Positions 6,575 to 12,994 of a DNA stretch of 12,994 nucleotides are shown here, piece after piece. Within the stretch, counting starts at the first letter, position 1, and the number at the start of each line of letters is the position of its first letter. Under the pieces are notes generated by a model. It was not told where the DNA came from. It ran no database searches and saw nothing but the letters and a program-made list of their open reading frames with translations. Made by a program: the position numbers and the translations under genes. The DNA comes from Ilumatobacteraceae bacterium (GTDB lineage: Bacteria; Actinomycetota; Acidimicrobiia; Acidimicrobiales; Ilumatobacteraceae), in assembly GCA_016463105.1 (NCBI GenBank), contig JAEMRY010000012.1:10903-23896 (forward strand). The letters run 5' to 3'.

Positions 6575-8092
6575 TTGAGTATTCCAAAAGTTTGTGGCAT
6601 CGAGACCGAATACGGAATTATTGCTAAAGGCATGGATGCCAGCGCAGTTACCGCATCTTCATTACTAATTAACTCGTATGTTGGGCGATTCGATCAGAAT
6701 ATTGGCTGGGACTTTCAAGATGAGCAACCTGGCACAGACGCCAGAGGATTCTCGTTAGACGACGCTTTCCCTCCTGAAATTGAAATGCACCTAGTCAATA
6801 CCGTGCTGACAAATGGTGCGCGATATTACGTTGACCATGCGCATCCAGAAGTCTCAACGCCAGAGTGTCGATACGTGAACGAGGCTGTGGTCTATGACCG
6901 AGGGGGTGAGGAGATCGTGCGACAGAGCATGATCGCAGCCAAAGGTTTTCTGCCAGAAGGTGCTGAGTTAATTGCGTATAAAAACAACTCGGATGGCAAA
7001 GGAAATAGTTACGGCTGTCATGAAAATTATTTGCTCGCCAGAGAGCTTTCATTCGCCAAAATGGCCGCCCTGATCACCACTCACTTTGTTACACGCCAAG
7101 TGTTTTGTGGTGCAGGAAAGGTTGGCTGTGAGTTTGAAGCGATGCAGCACAATTCTGTTGCTTATCAAATAAGTCAGAGAGCAGATTTTTTTGAAGAAGA
7201 AGTTGGGCTTGAGACGACGCTGAAACGTCCGATTATTAATACACGAGATGAGCCACACTGTGATCCACTTAAATATCGACGACTTCATGTGATAGTCGGT
7301 GACGCCAACATGAGCGAGGTAGCGACTTTGCTCAAACTCGGCACGACTGCGATCTTGCTCGCAATGATTGAAGACAATCAAATGCCAGAAGATCTGTTAC
7401 TTGGCAATCCAGTACCGGCAATTCGACAAGTCAGTCACGACCCCTCGTTGCGACAAACAATATTGTTAGAAAATGATAAGCGAATGACCGCACTCGAAAT
7501 TCAACAAGAACTTTGTATCCGTGCCGAAAAATATGCAAAAAAATTCGGTCTTGACGCCGTCGGACAAGAGCAAGGTGAGCTCATTTTGCGCAGATGGCGT
7601 GAAGTCATTGAAGGTCTGCAGCGAGATCCGATGACAGTGGCGCACATCGTGGATTGGGTGGCAAAAAAGCGAATTGTGGATGGAATTGCTGCCAGACATA
7701 ATCTTCGGAGCAACGACGCGCGACTTAAGGCGATCGACTTGCAGTATCACGACATGCGGCCAGAAAAATGTTTGGCGTTACGTGCCGGTCTAGAAACTTT
7801 TGTTACTCACCAACAGGCACTGATCGCAACCACCACACCGCCAGATTCGACCCGCGCATATTTCAGGGGCAGATGTTTAGAAAAATGGCCACAGGATGTG
7901 GTCGCTGCAAACTGGGACAGCGTTGTATTTGATATTGGCAAAGATCCATTGAGAAGAATTCCGATGATGGAGCCGCTGCGCGGAACTAAAGCTCTGACTA
8001 AAGAGTTATTTGACCGATGCGCAACACCGGCAGATTTGGTCGCCGCCCTAGGAGATGAGGTCTCGACCTCTAATTTCAAACCAACAAATTAA
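6575..8092 (+). CDS. dop: Depupylase/deamidase of Pup (Dop)
   Basis: 505 residues from a TTG start, giving the family N-terminus MSIPKVCGIETEYGI. Dop is a carboxylate-amine-ligase-fold (glutamine-synthetase-like) enzyme that hydrolyses the Pup-lysine isopeptide bond and, where Pup ends in Gln, deamidates it. The ETE pair (E10, E12) supplies metal/ATP ligands, and Asp87 in RYYVDHAHPEVSTPEC corresponds to the catalytic Asp. The segment between about residues 38 and 72 (WDFQDEQPGTDARGFSLDD) matches the Dop loop that PafA lacks and separates this gene from its paralogue at 9857. Other shared blocks include GNSYGCHENYL and INTRDEPH with RRLHVIVGDANMSE. The frame is open upstream into mpa to 6437, but that extension is shadow sequence. 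It is probably co-transcribed with mpa. Confidence 0.95.
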   Translation: MSIPKVCGIETEYGIIAKGMDASAVTASSLLINSYVGRFDQNIGWDFQDEQPGTDARGFSLDDAFPPEIEMHLVNTVLTNGARYYVDHAHPEVSTPECRYVNEAVVYDRGGEEIVRQSMIAAKGFLPEGAELIAYKNNSDGKGNSYGCHENYLLARELSFAKMAALITTHFVTRQVFCGAGKVGCEFEAMQHNSVAYQISQRADFFEEEVGLETTLKRPIINTRDEPHCDPLKYRRLHVIVGDANMSEVATLLKLGTTAILLAMIEDNQMPEDLLLGNPVPAIRQVSHDPSLRQTILLENDKRMTALEIQQELCIRAEKYAKKFGLDAVGQEQGELILRRWREVIEGLQRDPMTVAHIVDWVAKKRIVDGIAARHNLRSNDARLKAIDLQYHDMRPEKCLALRAGLETFVTHQQALIATTTPPDSTRAYFRGRCLEKWPQDVVAANWDSVVFDIGKDPLRRIPMMEPLRGTKALTKELFDRCATPADLVAALGDEVSTSNFKPTN

Positions 8093-8131
8093 AGGTTGTT
8101 TTACAATTACCACAATGTCGAGATTATTGGC

Positions 8132-8137
8132 TATGGT
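8132..8137 (+). promoter_or_regulatory. -10 element of a probable leaderless pup promoter
   Basis: TATGGT is followed by six bases (GCGAGC) and the pup ATG at 8144. There is no Shine-Dalgarno sequence in the 51 bp between dop and pup. It would give pup its own transcript inside the locus. Confidence 0.6.
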
Positions 8138-8143
8138 GCGAGC

Positions 8144-8338
8144 ATGCCTGAACGCACTAGAAAACAAAAACCGGCAACTACGAGAACGAAATCTTCTCCA
8201 GTTGAAGAATCCAAACCTGCTGCTCAGGGCGAAAAATTAATCGCCGAACTTGACGACCTGCTCGATGAGATTGATGATGTATTGGAGACCAATGCTGAGG
8301 ACTTTGTAAAGAGTTATGTGCAGAAGGGCGGCGAGTAG
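8144..8338 (+). CDS. pup: Prokaryotic ubiquitin-like protein Pup, ending in GGE
   Basis: 64 residues, the usual length. The N-terminal half is polar, basic and low in complexity (MPERTRKQKPATTRTKSS), as expected for a disordered threading segment. The C-terminal half is highly conserved: LDDLLDEIDDVLETNAEDF forms the helix bound by the Mpa coiled coil and by PafA/Dop, and the end is VQKGGE. Pup is attached through the side-chain carboxylate of its last Glu to target lysines. Because that residue is encoded as Glu rather than Gln, no deamidation is needed; a native Glu terminus is known, for example in Corynebacterium glutamicum. The frame is open up to a TTG at 8096, but ATG 8144 fits the family and the promoter geometry. 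prcB begins 17 bp after the stop. Confidence 0.96.
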   Translation: MPERTRKQKPATTRTKSSPVEESKPAAQGEKLIAELDDLLDEIDDVLETNAEDFVKSYVQKGGE

Positions 8339-8341
8339 CCG

Positions 8342-8347
8342 TAGCCT
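8342..8347 (+). promoter_or_regulatory. Possible -10 element for prcB
   Basis: TAGCCT lies just after the pup stop and eight bases before the prcB ATG at 8356. The spacing is two bases longer than at the other six sites, so this is weaker; read-through from the pup promoter is an alternative. No Shine-Dalgarno is visible. Confidence 0.3.
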
Positions 8348-8355
8348 AAAAACGT

Positions 8356-9141
8356 ATGTCGATGCCAATGTTCGCAGCGGGCGCAGACCCTGGAGCTAAT
8401 TTCGGTGAGCTACTACGTCGTGTCGGATTATCGCCGTTCGAATCTGTTGTAATTGATAATGATTTAGTAATTCCGCATGCCACAACTTGTGTAGCGATGC
8501 GATGCAAAGACGGTGTCGTCATGGCGGGCGATAGGCGCGCAACTTCTGGTCACTTGATTAGTCATCGAAGCATGGAGAAAGTTGTTCAGGCAGACGAGTT
8601 CAGTGGAGTTGCGATAGCTGGTGCGGCTGGTCCTGCTATGGAAATGATCAAACTCTTTCAATTACAACTGGAACATTACGAAAAAGTTGAAGGTCAAACA
8701 CTCTCACTTGAAGGCAAGGCCAATCAATTGTCGATGTTCGTGCGCAATAACCTACCTGCTGCAATGCAAGGGCTGGTTGTTGTTCCGATTTTTGCTGGTT
8801 TTGATTTCTTTTCACAAACAGGTCGTCTTTGGGACTACGACGTAACAGGTGGTCGATACGAAGAAAAAGATTTTGTTGCTACTGGCTCTGGAATGCTTCA
8901 TGCCGGAACAGTGATGCGAGTTGCATGGCGCAGAGACTTGGCCGTTGACGATGCCGTGAAACTATGCGCCCGCGCATTATGGGAGGCATCAGATGCAGAC
9001 TCTGCAACAGGCGGACCAGATGCGCTGAGAAATATCTACCCAGTGATTGCTTCAATCACGCGCAGCGGGTGGAGCCCGGTTGCTGATGAGGTATTGGCCA
9101 AGATTTATAAAGACATCGCAAAAGAAGTTGGTGCACGATGA
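8356..9141 (+). CDS. prcB: Proteasome core particle beta subunit PrcB (N-terminal nucleophile protease)
   Basis: 261 residues with a 42-residue propeptide. The mature enzyme should begin at Thr43 in PHATTCVAM after autocatalytic removal of the propeptide. Counting from that threonine, the catalytic set is in place: Thr1, Asp17 (AGDRRAT) and Lys33 (RSMEKVV). Family blocks IAGAAGPAMEM, LQLEHYEKVEG, RNNLPAAMQGL and ASDADSATGGPD are present. Fourteen-subunit beta rings sit between alpha rings and cut unfolded substrates into peptides. The residue before Thr1 is Ala rather than the Gly I expect from mycobacterial PrcB (HGTT), and mature position 3 is Cys. Its last codons overlap prcA by 4 bp (ATGA), which favours matched production of the two subunits. 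Confidence 0.96.
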   Translation: MSMPMFAAGADPGANFGELLRRVGLSPFESVVIDNDLVIPHATTCVAMRCKDGVVMAGDRRATSGHLISHRSMEKVVQADEFSGVAIAGAAGPAMEMIKLFQLQLEHYEKVEGQTLSLEGKANQLSMFVRNNLPAAMQGLVVVPIFAGFDFFSQTGRLWDYDVTGGRYEEKDFVATGSGMLHAGTVMRVAWRRDLAVDDAVKLCARALWEASDADSATGGPDALRNIYPVIASITRSGWSPVADEVLAKIYKDIAKEVGAR

Positions 9142-9815
9142 GCATGCCGTTCTACGTTCCGCCAGAGCAATTTATGAAAGATCGCGCCGATTTTGCGCGA
9201 AAGGGCATTGCTCGTGGCAGAGCATTAGTCGCACTGCAATACGAAAATGGAATCGCTCTTGTTTCTGAGAATCCATCCACAACGCTGCATAAAATTAGTG
9301 AGATCTACGACCGAATCGCCTTTGCTGGTGTAGGAAAATATAACGAATTTGATCAACTTCGCGTTGCAGGTGTGCGTGCGGCTGACATCAAGGGTTATCA
9401 ATTCTCGCGACAAGATGTTGACGCACGAAGTCTTGCCAACCAATATGCGCAGATTCTTAGTCAAGTATTTAGTGAGGCCCCAAAGCCAATGGAAGTTGAA
9501 CTACTCGTGGCCGAAACTGGATTAGATAAAAACAGCGACCGACTATTTCATGTGATGTACGACGGAACGGTGTTAGACGAACATAACTTCAGTGTCTTGG
9601 GTGGAGATACGCAGGCCGTGACCGAACGTCTGACAACTGCGTATGTTGAGAACTCCTCATTGAAAGTTGCCCTTCAAAGTGCAATCACGGCACTTTCAGG
9701 TGCTGACAAGAAACTTGCACATACTGATCTAGAAGTAGCTGTTTTGGAGCGAAATGGCAAAAGACGTTGCTTTAGACGGATCAACGATATCGATCTACTC
9801 TCAATCATCGCCTGA
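9138..9815 (+). CDS. prcA: Proteasome core particle alpha subunit PrcA
   Basis: 225 residues. The start MSMPFYVPPEQFMKDRADFARKGIARG closely follows the family N-terminus, which forms the gate of the alpha ring. Other conserved stretches are ENPSTTLHKISEIYDRIAFAGVGKYNEFDQLR and KPMEVELLVAETG. Alpha subunits lack the catalytic threonine; they form the outer rings that dock the Mpa C-terminal GQYL tail. The ATG overlaps the prcB stop by 4 bp and has no clear Shine-Dalgarno, so translation is probably coupled to prcB. Confidence 0.95.
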   Translation: MSMPFYVPPEQFMKDRADFARKGIARGRALVALQYENGIALVSENPSTTLHKISEIYDRIAFAGVGKYNEFDQLRVAGVRAADIKGYQFSRQDVDARSLANQYAQILSQVFSEAPKPMEVELLVAETGLDKNSDRLFHVMYDGTVLDEHNFSVLGGDTQAVTERLTTAYVENSSLKVALQSAITALSGADKKLAHTDLEVAVLERNGKRRCFRRINDIDLLSIIA

Positions 9816-9844
9816 AGCATGCATCGAAGCCCCCTACGGCTGAC

Positions 9845-9850
9845 TAGGTT
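9845..9850 (+). promoter_or_regulatory. -10 element of a probable leaderless pafA promoter
   Basis: TAGGTT is followed by six bases (TTCAAT) and the pafA ATG at 9857, inside the 41 bp between prcA and pafA. No Shine-Dalgarno sequence is present. It would uncouple ligase expression from the core particle genes. Confidence 0.6.
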
Positions 9851-9856
9851 TTCAAT

Positions 9857-11215
9857 ATGGACCGGCGCATCTACGGAATCGAAAATGAGTACGGGGTCAC
9901 ATGCACTCTGCGTGGTCAGCGCAGACTGAGCCCTGATGAAGTTGCGCGCTATCTTTTTCGAAAGGTAGTTAGTTGGGGTAGAAGTTCGAATGTCTTTCTT
10001 GAAAACGGTGCACGGCTTTATTTAGACGTCGGGTCACACCCTGAGTATGCAACCCCTGAATGCGACTCAATCTATGACGCAGTGGTACACGACAAAGCGG
10101 GGGAGCGAATACTCGAGCAACTTCTAGACGGCGCAGAACAGCGACTACGCGAAGAAGGTATTCGCGGAACAATATATCTTTTCAAAAATAATACCGATTC
10201 GGCTGGCAACAGTTATGGCTGTCACGAGAATTATCTGACATCTCGAAGTGATGATGTTGAGCGCTACCCAGAAGTGCTTATTCCATTTTTGGTTACTCGA
10301 CAAATTTTTACGGGTGCGGGAAAGATACTGCAGACTGCCCGAGGTCCGATTTATTCGATCGCCCAACGGGCCGAACATATTTGGGAGAGCCAAAGTTCTG
10401 CAACGACCCGCAGTCGACCAATTATCAATACTCGAGATGAACCGCACGCTGACGCCGAGAAGTATCGTCGACTTCACGTGATCGTTGGTGACTCAAATAT
10501 GAGCGAATATACAAATTTTCTCAAACTTGGATCAACTGCTTGTATTTTGCGAATGATGGAATCTAAACCCACAGATCTTCGCGATTACACGCTAGAAAAT
10601 CCAACTCGGGCGATTCGCGAAATCAGCCATGACATCACGTGCAGGCGAAAAGTTCGCTTGGCTTCAGGACGTGAACTTTCGGCCCTAGATATACAGCGTG
10701 AGTTGTTAGATAAAGCATTGAAGTTTGCCGACAGCAGTGGATTTTTGCCGCTCGAATTAAAAGCACTCGAGATGTGGGAGCACTGTGTATCGACGATCGA
10801 GAATGATCCACTTAAGTTAAATCGTGAGGTGGACTGGGTAATCAAATATCACTTAGTTGAAGCCTTCAGAAACAGACATAGTTTGGCGTTAGATGATGCA
10901 CGAAGTCAGTTGATTGATCTGCAGTATCACGACATCTGTCGCGATCGGGGTTTGTTTTATAAACTGCAAAAAAATGGCTTAGTTGAACGCATCTGCAAGG
11001 ACGAAGATATTGAGTCGGCAAAAGATACGCCACCGGCTACAACTCGTGCAAAACTTCGTGGCGATTTCATTAAAAAAGCCAAAGAGCGCAAACGCGATTA
11101 CACCGTTGATTGGGTCCACCTAAAACTAAACGACCAACAGCAACGTACTGTTTTATGTAAAGACCCGTTCAAGTTTAAAGATGATCGTGTCGACAAATTG
11201 ATCGCGTCTTTGTAA
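9857..11215 (+). CDS. pafA: Pup--protein ligase PafA
   Basis: 452 residues, the same length I recall for mycobacterial PafA. It phosphorylates the C-terminal Glu of Pup with ATP and transfers Pup to a substrate lysine. The N-terminal MDRRIYGIENEYGV carries metal/ATP ligand Glu9 and Glu11; the catalytic Asp57 is in ARLYLDVGSHPEYATPEC. Blocks shared with Dop include GNSYGCHENYL, INTRDEPHADAEKYRRLHVI and GDSNMSEYTNFLKLGSTA. The Dop loop is absent: only about 40 residues separate the ENEYG motif from the Asp motif, against about 70 in the Dop gene at 6575. The C-terminal region (DWVHLKLNDQQQRTVLCKDPF) is the small C-terminal domain. No pafB/pafC regulators follow; lepB does. Confidence 0.95.
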   Translation: MDRRIYGIENEYGVTCTLRGQRRLSPDEVARYLFRKVVSWGRSSNVFLENGARLYLDVGSHPEYATPECDSIYDAVVHDKAGERILEQLLDGAEQRLREEGIRGTIYLFKNNTDSAGNSYGCHENYLTSRSDDVERYPEVLIPFLVTRQIFTGAGKILQTARGPIYSIAQRAEHIWESQSSATTRSRPIINTRDEPHADAEKYRRLHVIVGDSNMSEYTNFLKLGSTACILRMMESKPTDLRDYTLENPTRAIREISHDITCRRKVRLASGRELSALDIQRELLDKALKFADSSGFLPLELKALEMWEHCVSTIENDPLKLNREVDWVIKYHLVEAFRNRHSLALDDARSQLIDLQYHDICRDRGLFYKLQKNGLVERICKDEDIESAKDTPPATTRAKLRGDFIKKAKERKRDYTVDWVHLKLNDQQQRTVLCKDPFKFKDDRVDKLIASL

Positions 11216-11237
11216 TCAGTTGTTTTAGATTTTACAG

Positions 11238-11243
11238 TACGAT
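11238..11243 (+). promoter_or_regulatory. -10 element of a probable leaderless lepB promoter
   Basis: TACGAT is followed by six bases (AAACGG) and the GTG start at 11250. It lies in the 34 bp after pafA, with no Shine-Dalgarno sequence and no clear -35. Confidence 0.6.
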
Positions 11244-11249
11244 AAACGG

Positions 11250-11840
11250 GTGAATAACGGCGAAAATACTTATGGTTCATCTGCGTTGATTCGGCGTTTG
11301 TTAGTCGAGTGGGTCGGTGTTATCGGTATTGCTTTAGTCATTGCGATTGTTGTTCGAATGTTCTTATTGCAGCAGTTTTATATCTCAGGCCCAAGTATGG
11401 AAACAACGATGTTTACCAACAACCGCGTGCTTGTCAACAAACTTGCATACCAAATCGGAGATGTAAAACGAGGCGATGTAGTTGTCTTTGATCGCGCAAC
11501 CGTCAACGGAAACGATGTGGTACATGACGATTTGATTAAACGCGTAATTGCCTTGGGTGGAGAAACAATCTCGATTAAGTCATGCGTTGTGTATATCAAT
11601 GGCACTGTTCTTCCTGAGCCGTATCTTCCAGCAAGAGACACAGAAATGACCGACCCACAAGATCGGTGCAGCACCGTCGATATTGTCGACACAGTTATTC
11701 CGCAAGGTGAGTTTTTCTTAATGGGTGATAACCGACCGCAGTCATATGACAGCCGAATGTTCGGTCCGATCACGCGAGAGATGATTGTGGGTCGAGCCTT
11801 TGTAATTATTTGGCCCGTGACTCAATGGCACTTTCTTTAG
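11250..11840 (+). CDS. lepB: Signal peptidase I
   Basis: 196 residues from a GTG start. A single N-terminal membrane anchor (about residues 21-40) is followed by the extracytoplasmic catalytic domain. The Ser/Lys dyad is Ser49 in ISGPSMETTM and Lys97 in DDLIKRVIALGGE; the conserved box near the end is GDNRPQSYDSRMFGPI (159-174). The enzyme removes signal peptides from secreted proteins after Sec or Tat export. Two cysteines (C112 and C140) lie in the outer domain and could form a disulfide, though this is not shown. The start is supported by TACGAT-N6-GTG. Its stop lies 1 bp from the stop of the opposing gene. Confidence 0.94.
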   Translation: MNNGENTYGSSALIRRLLVEWVGVIGIALVIAIVVRMFLLQQFYISGPSMETTMFTNNRVLVNKLAYQIGDVKRGDVVVFDRATVNGNDVVHDDLIKRVIALGGETISIKSCVVYINGTVLPEPYLPARDTEMTDPQDRCSTVDIVDTVIPQGEFFLMGDNRPQSYDSRMFGPITREMIVGRAFVIIWPVTQWHFL

Positions 11841-11841
11841 A

Positions 11842-12567
11842 TTATTTGTTATCGAATTCTTGGTTGTAAGCATCAACCATTCGGTCAGTCCAATCACTAA
11901 ACACTGCGTCGACTCCCATGCGGTAGGCATTTGTGAGTTGTTCGAGATACTGAATGTCCCAACTAAAAGCCGCCAAATCAAAACGGTGGGCGAGTGCAAC
12001 TAATCCGCCGTTCCAGTCGGTGTGATGCATATTTAGAGCGACGATGCCGTGTTTAGCCAGATTCGCACACCGGCGCTCTGGTCCTTCAGTAATTTTCGCT
12101 AGTCGAATTGAATTTACAAATTGCAAATCAGGAAACCTTTCATGCCACTCACACAACAGATGAAAGTCGGGATGACAAAGCCAAACTTTTTTTGCAAAAT
12201 TCTCACCGCGTTGGCTAATAACCTCGTGAAGTTGATCGATCGCCCGTGGATCGCAAATATCAATCGAATAGTTTTGTTGATCGCCGCACTTTTCGAAAAG
12301 TTGCTTGAGTGTTGGGATGTAATCGGGCAACTGGTCTTTTTTGAAATCACGGATCTGCCGACGTCGCAATCGAACTTTAATCACACCATCATGATCTAAG
12401 ACAGCCTGGTTGTCTTGTGTCAACCAGACGTCGGTCTCTAAACCAGTGGCGCCCAAACGAACGGCCAACTCAAATGATTCAAGTGTGTTTTCACGGCTAT
12501 GCGCTTTGGCACCACGGTGCGCAAACAATATAGGTCGCGCGAATTTGGAGGGCAGATGCTGTTGCAC
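11842..12567 (-). CDS. Glycerophosphodiester phosphodiesterase family protein
   Basis: 241 residues from a GTG start. The GDPD TIM-barrel signature is at the N-terminus: ILFAHRGAKAHSRENTLESF with His17, Arg18, Glu26 and Asn27, then LETDVWLTQD with Glu44 and Asp46, and the acid-base His59 in LDHDG. The end GVDAVFSDWTDRM fits the family's last strand. Members hydrolyse glycerophosphodiesters to sn-glycerol-3-phosphate and an alcohol. No signal peptide is seen, so a cytoplasmic location is likely. The later motif that usually reads IEIK appears as SIDICDP, with Lys replaced by Cys and Glu by Asp, so activity or specificity may differ. The start is supported by TATCAT-N6-GTG on the minus strand. 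The gene is convergent with lepB and divergent from tatB. Confidence 0.88.
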   Translation of the reverse strand: MQQHLPSKFARPILFAHRGAKAHSRENTLESFELAVRLGATGLETDVWLTQDNQAVLDHDGVIKVRLRRRQIRDFKKDQLPDYIPTLKQLFEKCGDQQNYSIDICDPRAIDQLHEVISQRGENFAKKVWLCHPDFHLLCEWHERFPDLQFVNSIRLAKITEGPERRCANLAKHGIVALNMHHTDWNGGLVALAHRFDLAAFSWDIQYLEQLTNAYRMGVDAVFSDWTDRMVDAYNQEFDNK

Positions 12568-12573
12568 ACTCTG

Positions 12574-12579
12574 ATGATA
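12574..12579 (-). promoter_or_regulatory. -10 element of a probable leaderless promoter for the phosphodiesterase gene
   Basis: On the minus strand TATCAT is followed by six bases (CAGAGT) and the GTG start at 12567. It shares a 39 bp intergenic region with the tatB promoter on the other strand. Confidence 0.6.
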
Positions 12580-12594
12580 CGAGGGGACGGCTAA

Positions 12595-12600
12595 TAGACT
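12595..12600 (+). promoter_or_regulatory. -10 element of a probable leaderless tatB promoter
   Basis: TAGACT is followed by six bases (TTGGAC) and the ATG at 12607. No Shine-Dalgarno sequence is present. The position expected for its -35 element overlaps the -10 of the divergent phosphodiesterase gene. Confidence 0.6.
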
Positions 12601-12606
12601 TTGGAC

Positions 12607-12994
12607 ATGTTTAATATGACAGGCAGCGAGGTGATGTTCTTGCTGATAATCGGATTAGTCGTATTAGGGCCCGAAAAACTGCCAGACGCGATTCGGCGAG
12701 TCGGAAGACTTTACGCAGAACTAAAACGCATGTCATCTGGTGTGCAAACAGACTTTCGCAAGGTGATGGAAGAACCACTTAAAGAAATGATGAATACAAC
12801 GAATACTGTCAAATCATTATTTTCAGATACAACTAACGAGTTTAAATCGGCAGCCAAAGAGTTAGTTGAACCAACATTTATACCGTACGAAACAAAAGCA
12901 GATTTAGAGTTGTCAAAAGTTAATTCGGCTACCGACTCGATACCGCAAGACGCAACTGTGACTAAAACTGCCGAAGATCTCGAAATTGAAGCCG
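12607..12994 (+). CDS. tatB: Twin-arginine translocase subunit TatB (3' partial)
   Basis: 129 codons are visible before the window ends with the frame still open. The N-terminus MFNMTGSEVMFLLIIGLVVLG is a short membrane helix with Glu8 in the position characteristic of TatB, followed by the hinge GPEKLPDAIRRVG and an amphipathic helix (RLYAELKRMSSGVQTDFRKV). The remainder is polar and Ser/Thr/Glu-rich, as in TatB tails. TatB, with TatC, receives folded proteins bearing twin-arginine signal peptides. TatA and TatB are related; the MFxxxxxE start and long tail favour TatB. The ATG fits TAGACT-N6-ATG. Confidence 0.85.
   Translation, partial: MFNMTGSEVMFLLIIGLVVLGPEKLPDAIRRVGRLYAELKRMSSGVQTDFRKVMEEPLKEMMNTTNTVKSLFSDTTNEFKSAAKELVEPTFIPYETKADLELSKVNSATDSIPQDATVTKTAEDLEIEA

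Noticed and set aside
7466..7750. Open frame on the minus strand inside dop
   Set aside because: It lies wholly within a strongly supported gene, has no recognisable protein features, and is explained as an antisense shadow.
8096..8143. TTG at 8096 as the pup start
   Set aside because: It would add 16 residues not seen in Pup, and ATG 8144 gives the usual 64-residue protein with a promoter exactly upstream.
1..12994. A novel defence or mobile system in the window
   Set aside because: Every sizeable gene fits a known housekeeping or proteasome family, and there are no transposases, nucleases, CRISPR repeats or composition breaks that I can see.

Overview
This window is a gene-dense stretch of about 13 kb from an actinobacterial chromosome of fairly low G+C (mid-40s percent by eye). 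It holds a complete Pup-proteasome locus. The diagnostic set is Mpa/ARC ATPase, Dop, Pup, proteasome beta and alpha, and PafA, with a TrmI-type tRNA methyltransferase and a small ferredoxin just upstream, an order familiar from Actinobacteria. The modest G+C and the style of the proteins would fit a streamlined aquatic lineage such as an Acidimicrobiia relative, but that placement is inference.

Layout. Positions 1-2918 carry an NDP-forming acyl-CoA synthetase alpha region (cut at the left edge), overlapped by 4 bp by a DacB/PBP4-type D-Ala-D-Ala carboxypeptidase. Positions 2983-3690 hold three very small proteins: a two-TM holin-like protein, a one-TM protein and a 54-residue basic protein. 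Next come trmI (3716-4477) and, on the opposite strand, a [3Fe-4S]-type ferredoxin (4501-4746). The proteasome block runs 4891-11215: mpa, dop, pup, prcB, prcA, pafA. The right end has lepB (signal peptidase I, +), a glycerophosphodiester phosphodiesterase (-) and the start of tatB (+, cut at the right edge). No gene-free stretch exceeds 300 bases. I saw no rRNA, tRNA, CRISPR array, insertion sequence or long repeat.

How the genes work together. PafA ligates Pup to lysines of target proteins, Dop removes or prepares Pup, Mpa recognises Pup with its N-terminal coiled coil and threads the substrate, and the PrcA/PrcB core particle degrades it. Pup here ends in Gly-Gly-Glu, so it should be ligatable without prior deamidation; Dop would then act mainly as the depupylase. 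LepB and TatB belong to protein export and DacB to peptidoglycan maturation.

The most interesting regulatory signal is a repeated start architecture. Six translation starts (2983, 8144, 9857, 11250, 12607 on + and 12567 on -) are each preceded by a TANNNT -10-like hexamer followed by exactly six bases, with no Shine-Dalgarno sequence. This is what leaderless mRNAs look like. It implies separate internal promoters for pup and pafA inside the proteasome locus. I found no previously undescribed system; the locus itself is well known, and the novelty is in details.
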